From the NCBI GenBank assembly GCA_964584985.1, contig CAZPBK010000002.1:1-64000 (forward strand): 64,000 nt of DNA, written 5' to 3'. Each line of letters begins with the position of its first letter. The first letter of the stretch is position 1. The notes under the pieces were generated by a model. The model did no database searches, was not told where the DNA came from, and was given only the letters and a program-made list of their open reading frames with translations. This stretch comes from JABMRF01 sp964584985 (lineage in GTDB: Bacteria; Patescibacteriota; Patescibacteriia; UBA11705; JABHMO01). Both the position numbers and the translations under genes were made by a program. Below are positions 60,341 through 64,000 of this stretch, one piece after another.

Positions 60341-60721
60341 ATGAAGAAATTCATAGTATATATTCTAATTAGTTTAGAAAAGAATAATTGGTCGTATGTT
60401 GGGTGTACCGGAAATTTGAAACAAAGGATCAGGGATCACAATCAGGGGAAGACAAGGTCAACCAAGGCTTATCGTCCTTTGAAAGTGATTTATACAGAAA
60501 GTTTTTGTACCAATGATCGAGCTAGAAAAAGGGAATTATATTTGAAGTCTGGTATAGGCAGAGAGTATCGTTATAAAATAATAAAAAAATATTATTCGCG
60601 GATCCTGCCACAGGCAGGCATGCGTCTAATGGTAGGACACCAGGTTTTCCTGCCTGCCGGCAGGCAGGGATCCTGGCAATTGACAAAAAATGAAGAAATT
60701 CATAGTATATATTCTAATTAG
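60341..60721 (+). CDS. GIY-YIG family nuclease, copy 1, extended through tRNA remnant
   Basis: A 126-residue ORF. Residues 1-86 form a small GIY-YIG domain (KFIVYILISLEKNNWSYVGC, RIRDHNQGKTRSTKAYRPLK, RARKRELYLKSG; VYI and YVG stand for GIY and YIG) of the type widespread in Patescibacteria; Arg, Glu and Asn of the active site are present. The last 40 residues (RILPQAGMRLMVGHQVFLPA and beyond) are translated from the second tRNA-Gln half and its palindromes, and overlap the start of copy 2 by 32 nt. Such nucleases nick DNA and can be homing enzymes. Confidence 0.85.
   Translation: MKKFIVYILISLEKNNWSYVGCTGNLKQRIRDHNQGKTRSTKAYRPLKVIYTESFCTNDRARKRELYLKSGIGREYRYKIIKKYYSRILPQAGMRLMVGHQVFLPAGRQGSWQLTKNEEIHSIYSN
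60596..60677 (+). pseudogene. tRNA-Gln 5' half, copy B, with two palindromic insertions
   Basis: Identical to copy A, 349 nt downstream, with inserts at 60605-60623 and 60649-60668. It lies inside the extended reading frame of GIY-YIG copy 1. Confidence 0.85.
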
Positions 60722-60959
60722 TTTAGAAAAGAATAATTGGTCGTATGTTGGGTGTACCGGAAATTTGAAACAAAGGATCAGGGATCACAATCAGGGGAAG
60801 ACAAGGTCAACCAAGGCTTATCGTCCTTTGAAAGTGATTTATACAGAAAGTTTTTGTACCAATGATCGAGCTAGAAAAAGGGAATTATATTTGAAGTCTG
60901 GTATAGGCAGAGAGTATCGTTATAAAATAATAAAAAAATATTATTCGCGGATCGTCTAA
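60690..60959 (+). CDS. GIY-YIG family nuclease, copy 2, stop codon inside tRNA-Gln
   Basis: An 89-residue ORF identical to copy 1 over its first 87 residues. It ends at the TAA at 60957-60959, which is part of the D-arm of the intact tRNA-Gln (GTCTAATGG). The gene thus overlaps the first 15 nt of the tRNA. The domain layout is as in copy 1. Confidence 0.88.
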   Translation: MKKFIVYILISLEKNNWSYVGCTGNLKQRIRDHNQGKTRSTKAYRPLKVIYTESFCTNDRARKRELYLKSGIGREYRYKIIKKYYSRIV

Positions 60960-61018
60960 TGGTAGGACACCAGGTTTTGATCCTGGCGATCGGGGTTCGA
61001 ATCCCTGTCCGCGAGCCA
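60945..61018 (+). tRNA. tRNA-Gln (anticodon TTG)
   Basis: A 74-nt gene including CCA. Acceptor stem TCGCGGA/TCCGCGA with the U1-A72 pair typical of bacterial tRNA-Gln, D arm GTCT-AATGGT-AGGAC, anticodon stem CCAGG/CCTGG around TTTTGAT (anticodon 60977-60979), T arm with GGTTCGAATCC, discriminator G and encoded CCA. It has no insertions. Its nearest promoter is upstream of the two repeat units. Confidence 0.96.
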
Positions 61019-61020
61019 AG

Positions 61021-61053
61021 AAAAAACGATGAACTTATGTTCGTCGTTTTTTT
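61021..61053 (+). terminator. Rho-independent terminator after tRNA-Gln
   Basis: 10-bp stem AACGATGAAC (61025-61034) / GTTCGTCGTT (61039-61048) with one G-T pair and a T tract. It closes the promoter-tRNA array transcription unit. Confidence 0.85.
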
Positions 61054-61137
61054 GGTAAAAACAAAAGAGCCGGAATTTTTTTTAGCCTTTACAATGCAAG
61101 ACCGGGATTGTATAATTAAAGCGAATTAAGGTTTTTT

Positions 61138-61557
61138 ATGAACAGCTGTAAAGAAGCTTGGGAAAAAACAGGGAATAATTTAAAAAGAACTCTGCCTATT
61201 TTGACCGGAGTTATTTTGCTTATTTCCATGGTAATGGTCTTGGTGCCAGCCAGTTTTTATCAAGCGGTTTTTATTGGGCATAAAGCTTGGGATTCTCTTA
61301 TTGGCGCATTGGTTGGTTCTTTGGCCGCCGGCAACCCGGTAAACAGTTATGTTATCAGTGGCGAGTTGATGGATAGGGGAATTGGCTTAATCGCCATAAC
61401 CGCTTTTATTATCAGCTGGGTAACCGTGGGATTGGTACAGCTACCGGCCGAAAGTCTGATGCTGGGGCGCCGATTTGCTATTGTTAGAAGTTTATTTTGT
61501 TTTGTTTCCGCAATAATAATAGCTTTTTTAACGGTTTTTATTTTAAACTTTTTATGA
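61138..61557 (+). CDS. Permease, first half (DUF318/ArsP-like)
   Basis: A 139-residue membrane protein with three to four helices. ALVGSLAAGNPVNSYVISGE and GLVQLPAESLMLGRRFAIVR resemble half of the two-repeat DUF318/ArsP-type permeases (usually 300-350 residues in one chain). It ends TGA overlapping the ATG of the next gene (ATGA), so the two halves are translationally coupled and probably form one heteromer. Substrate unknown; the family includes transporters of organoarsenicals. Confidence 0.7.
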   Translation: MNSCKEAWEKTGNNLKRTLPILTGVILLISMVMVLVPASFYQAVFIGHKAWDSLIGALVGSLAAGNPVNSYVISGELMDRGIGLIAITAFIISWVTVGLVQLPAESLMLGRRFAIVRSLFCFVSAIIIAFLTVFILNFL

Positions 61558-62060
61558 TCAAAAAGATTTATTACAAACATGGAGCCGGTTGGATATTTTT
61601 GTTTTTGGTGTTGTCGGCCTATGCCTTGGTGGGAGCTCTTCGTTTTGATCTTTTCCAGGAGATAGCTGTTTATTTTAAAAACACTTTTATCCAAGTCTTG
61701 CCGGCTTTAATTTTGGTTTTTGTGATTACCTTTTTGGTTAATCTTTTTCTTGATCCCAAAAAATTGGAAAAGTTTTTTAAAACCAAAACCGATTATCGTT
61801 CCTGGATGGCTATGGTGATTTTGGGAGTTTTATCTATCGGTCCGATTTATATGTGGTACCCGGTGCTGGCGGATCTAAAAGAAAAAGGTTTAAAAAATTC
61901 CTTGATCGCGGTTTTTTTGTACAACCGAGCCATAAAACCGGCCTTAATTCCCATGATTGTTTTATATTTTGGCTGGCCATATCTTTTGATTATGACCGGT
62001 CTGATGATAATTTTTTCCCTATTAAACGGCTTGGCCGTGGGGAAACTAGCTAAAAAATAA
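61554..62060 (+). CDS. Permease, second half (DUF318/ArsP-like)
   Basis: A 168-residue protein with about four helices (LFLVLSAYALVGAL, IQVLPALILVFVITFLVNLF, MAMVILGVLSIGPIYMWYPV, ALIPMIVLYFGWPYLLIM). ATG overlaps the previous stop by four bases. It would pair with the first half. Start chosen at the ATGA overlap; another in-frame codon upstream lies inside the previous gene. Confidence 0.7.
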   Translation: MIKKIYYKHGAGWIFLFLVLSAYALVGALRFDLFQEIAVYFKNTFIQVLPALILVFVITFLVNLFLDPKKLEKFFKTKTDYRSWMAMVILGVLSIGPIYMWYPVLADLKEKGLKNSLIAVFLYNRAIKPALIPMIVLYFGWPYLLIMTGLMIIFSLLNGLAVGKLAKK

Positions 62061-62069
62061 AAAAAACTT

Positions 62070-62381
62070 ATGAAAATCGCTATTGCCAGTTTGGGCAAAA
62101 AAATGAATTCAATACTCAGCCCTCAAGCGGGGCGAGCGCCTTATTTTCTTATTTTTGAAAAGGAGGAATTGGTTGAAACCTGGAAAAATCCTTTTTCCGT
62201 GGGGGGTGGCGGAGTCGGGCCGGCCGTGGCCAGGGTTTTGGCTGAAAAACAAGTGGAACAGGTCTTAGTCAGTGAAATGGGACCAAAAATGCAAGCTGCA
62301 TTGGCGGAAAAAGAAATTGATTTTCAAGAAATGGAAGAGGATACTGTGAAAAATGTTTTGAACAAAGTAATAAATAAATAA
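62070..62381 (+). CDS. NifX/NifB-like iron-molybdenum-cluster-binding domain protein
   Basis: A 103-residue protein of the dinitrogenase iron-molybdenum cofactor family. MKIAIASLGKKMNSILSPQA, GRAPYFLIFE and GGGGVGPAVARVLAEKQVEQ follow the family pattern. No nitrogenase is expected; such stand-alone domains occur widely with DUF5320 and DUF134 and bind metal clusters. It follows the split permease by 9 nt and precedes an AhpD-like gene by 7 nt. Confidence 0.85.
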   Translation: MKIAIASLGKKMNSILSPQAGRAPYFLIFEKEELVETWKNPFSVGGGGVGPAVARVLAEKQVEQVLVSEMGPKMQAALAEKEIDFQEMEEDTVKNVLNKVINK

Positions 62382-62388
62382 AAAATCT

Positions 62389-62904
62389 ATGACTGAAAAA
62401 CCTTTGGTTAATCTAATACAAGAAGAACAATTGGAAGGCGAGGCTAAAGAAATTTTTCAAGCCATGAAAGAAAAATCCGGTCAAGTGCCCAAATGGATGA
62501 AGGTGATGGCCAATAATCCGGATATTTTGACCGGTTTTTTTTCCATGTTTAAAGCCACCATGGACAATGCACCTTTGGATAAAAAATTAAAATGGAAAGT
62601 GGCTTTTCTGGTTTCCGAGCTGAACAAATGCGAGTTTTGCGTTAGTGTTTCCAAAATGCAGTTAAAATCTTTTGGCTTAGAAAATATGGAAACCGTAGAA
62701 GCGGAAGATAAAAAAGAAGAGTTGGCTTTTGAATATGCCCGAGCGGTCAATGATCATGCTTACAAGATTGAACCGGAGTTGATTGAAAAGGTTAAAAAAG
62801 AATTTAACGACGCTGAGTTGGTTGAGTTGACTTGCGTGGTGGGTTTGTTTAACTATATCAACAGATTTAATGATGCACTCGGTGTTTTGCCAGATCTGCA
62901 ATAA
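62389..62904 (+). CDS. Carboxymuconolactone decarboxylase/AhpD-like protein
   Basis: A 171-residue helical protein. ELNKCEFCVSVSKMQLKSFG contains the CxxC of alkylhydroperoxidase AhpD-type enzymes, which reduce peroxides or disulfides. The usual downstream proton-relay His is replaced here by Ser (CVSVSK), so chemistry may differ. It ends the four-gene unit with a terminator. A redox role would match the thioredoxin-CcdA protein. Confidence 0.82.
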   Translation: MTEKPLVNLIQEEQLEGEAKEIFQAMKEKSGQVPKWMKVMANNPDILTGFFSMFKATMDNAPLDKKLKWKVAFLVSELNKCEFCVSVSKMQLKSFGLENMETVEAEDKKEELAFEYARAVNDHAYKIEPELIEKVKKEFNDAELVELTCVVGLFNYINRFNDALGVLPDLQ

Positions 62905-62915
62905 GTTTATTTATT

Positions 62916-62943
62916 AAAAAGTCCCAAAAAACGGGGCTTTTTT
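62916..62943 (+). terminator. Rho-independent terminator
   Basis: AAAAAGTCCC / GGGGCTTTTT stem with AAAAAAC loop and T run. Confidence 0.8.
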
Positions 62944-63010
62944 ATTTAAATTTTTTAAGGATTAACTAATTTGTTGATTTGGTTATTTTAGGGATTTATT
63001 TCTGGATAAA

Positions 63011-63039
63011 TTGAAAATAAGTTTAATTTTTGTTATATT
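63011..63039 (+). promoter_or_regulatory. Predicted promoter of the YibE/F gene
   Basis: TTGAAA (63011-63016), 17-nt spacer, TATATT (63034-63039), very close (7 nt) to the ATG, giving a nearly leaderless transcript. Confidence 0.5.
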
Positions 63040-63046
63040 AACTCAT

Positions 63047-64000
63047 ATGAAAAAAACAATACTGAGTTTATTATTTTTAATTTTATTGGTTCCTTTTGTT
63101 GGTTTGGCCGCGGAGTCCGGTTCGGCTGAACAAGTTTTTGAGGCCAAGGTTATAAAAGTCTTGGAGGAAAAAACCGTGACCAACCAAGACGGTTCAACCT
63201 CTGTTCAGCAAAATCTAAAATTAAAACCTTTGGAAGGTCATTGGCAAGATAAAGAAATTAAAACCAAAGGAATCAGTGATATTCAGGTTTTCAAAAGTAT
63301 TCAAGTTGAAAAAGGCGATAAAGTGATGGTAACAGCTTCAATCGATCCTGATGGTCAAGAAGTTTTTTATGTGACCGATCATGTACGGCGCGGTTGGCTG
63401 TATTTTTTGGCTTTGATTTTTGCTGTGCTTATGATTGCGGTTGGCCGAAAAAAGGGGTTTAAAGCTCTTATCAGTTTGGTGGCCACTTTTGTTATTATTG
63501 TTTGGTTTATAATTCCTCGCATTTTGGCCGGAGCTAATCCCTTGCTAATTTCCATAATCGGTTCATTGATTATTTTGGGGGCAATAATTTATATTACTTG
63601 GGGGTTAAGCAAAAAAGCGCACTTGGCCATGGCCGGTATTTTTATCAGTCTAATGATTACGGGAATTTTCTCTCTCATTTTTACTAAATTAACCAATTTA
63701 ACTGGTTTAGCGCAAGATGATGCTATGTTTTTGGTGGGCTTGAGTTCTGGCCAAATAAATTTTCAAGGATTACTTTTGGCCGGAATAATTATAGGTGCTC
63801 TCGGTGTTTTGGATGATGTGGTTATCAGTCAGATTTCTACGGTTGAGCAAATCAAAGCCGCTAATGATAAAATGAAACCTTTGGAAATTTTTAAAAGCGC
63901 CATGAGTGTGGGCGTAGATCACATCAGTTCTATGACCAACACTTTGTTTTTGGCTTATGCCGGCGCGGCCTTGCCTTTGTTAATTTTGTTTACCTCGGGA
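63047..64000 (+). CDS. YibE/F family membrane protein, 3' end beyond the window
   Basis: At least 318 residues with a signal peptide (MKKTILSLLFLILLVPFVGL), an extracytoplasmic beta domain (about 25-105) and then membrane helices from about residue 110. RRGWLYFLALIFAVLMIAVG, ALISLVATFVIIVWFIIPRI, GALGVLDDVVISQISTVEQI and ISSMTNTLFLAYAGAALPLL are family signatures. Function is not established; the family is widespread in Gram-positives and CPR. The frame stays open to the window edge. Confidence 0.88.
   Translation, partial: MKKTILSLLFLILLVPFVGLAAESGSAEQVFEAKVIKVLEEKTVTNQDGSTSVQQNLKLKPLEGHWQDKEIKTKGISDIQVFKSIQVEKGDKVMVTASIDPDGQEVFYVTDHVRRGWLYFLALIFAVLMIAVGRKKGFKALISLVATFVIIVWFIIPRILAGANPLLISIIGSLIILGAIIYITWGLSKKAHLAMAGIFISLMITGIFSLIFTKLTNLTGLAQDDAMFLVGLSSGQINFQGLLLAGIIIGALGVLDDVVISQISTVEQIKAANDKMKPLEIFKSAMSVGVDHISSMTNTLFLAYAGAALPLLILFTSG

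Larger units (their letters stand above)
60245..60942 (+). repeat. Exact tandem duplication, two 349-bp units
   Basis: Unit A (60245-60593) and unit B (60594-60942) read as identical, with a period of 349. Each is a 5' half of tRNA-Gln carrying two palindromic insertions, then a GIY-YIG ORF. The next 349-bp step falls exactly on the intact tRNA-Gln (60943 on), which shares the unit's first bases. Perfect identity points to a very recent event or an assembly artefact. Confidence 0.95.

Noticed and set aside
62070..62381. Nitrogen fixation gene
   Set aside because: Only a stand-alone cofactor-binding domain is present, with no nitrogenase genes.

Overview
This is an AT-rich, gene-dense window that most resembles a genome fragment of a Patescibacteria/CPR bacterium, probably Parcubacteria-like. 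The grounds are protein families common in that group (DUF4012, DUF5663, DUF5320, baseplate-J-like, PEGA and FG-GAP secreted proteins, small GIY-YIG nucleases), few Shine-Dalgarno sites next to start codons, aminoacyl-tRNA synthetases scattered singly, and several odd domain architectures. TGA is a normal stop (for example tyrS and pyrG). A 100-base run of N at 44997-45096 shows this is a scaffold.

Layout. 1-330: the distal end of a CRISPR array with a Cas12a-type (V-A) repeat, then a degenerate repeat and a terminator. 394-6000: a Cas4-like PD-(D/E)XK protein, a Gmad2 lipoprotein-like protein, an amino acid permease, an MGMT-family protein, a Ca2+/Na+ antiporter and a DHH-family protein lacking its metal ligands. 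6100-14050: valS (with a histidine-phosphatase domain inside it), tyrS, argS, bactofilin, a diacylglycerol-kinase-like protein and a ferredoxin. 14356-19610: tRNA-Leu(GAG), small membrane proteins, YraN, pyruvate kinase and PEP synthase. 19651-20200 is a decayed gene. 20367-26940: an amino acid permease, three family-2 glycosyltransferases and a DUF4012 protein. 26972-27151 is a strongly folded non-coding stretch. 27356-34661: dnaE, a baseplate-J-like protein, and a dtd-thrS pair behind a recognisable T-box leader.

34700-44390: an orphan minus-strand gene, a subtilisin with FG-GAP repeats, and a full dTDP-L-rhamnose pathway (rmlC, rmlB and one ORF carrying RmlD plus RmlA), with CDP-alcohol phosphatidyltransferase and HIT genes, then a membrane protein and a PEGA protein. 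44502-53721: DUF5663, a very large coiled-coil protein interrupted by the gap, murA, ctpA, rplI and pyrG. 53809-64000: a MurG/MGDG-like glycosyltransferase, DUF5320, DUF134, a thioredoxin-CcdA fusion, an LCP-family protein, trpS, greA, the tRNA-Gln/GIY-YIG tandem array, a split permease, a NifX-like protein, an AhpD-like protein and the 5' part of a YibE/F gene.

How it fits together. Most genes serve translation, cell-envelope glycan assembly (rhamnose donor synthesis, glycosyltransferases, MurA, LCP) and uptake of amino acids, which suits a host-dependent small-genome bacterium. The most unusual signals are: (1) an exact tandem 349-bp unit made of a palindrome-interrupted 5' half of tRNA-Gln plus a GIY-YIG ORF, standing between a strong promoter and the intact tRNA-Gln; (2) a T-box riboswitch before dtd-thrS; (3) a degenerate Cas12a-type repeat whose following sequence has a 10-nt match, with a TTTG PAM, in the leader of the Cas4-like gene; and (4) a valyl-tRNA synthetase with an apparently active histidine-phosphatase domain in its catalytic core.
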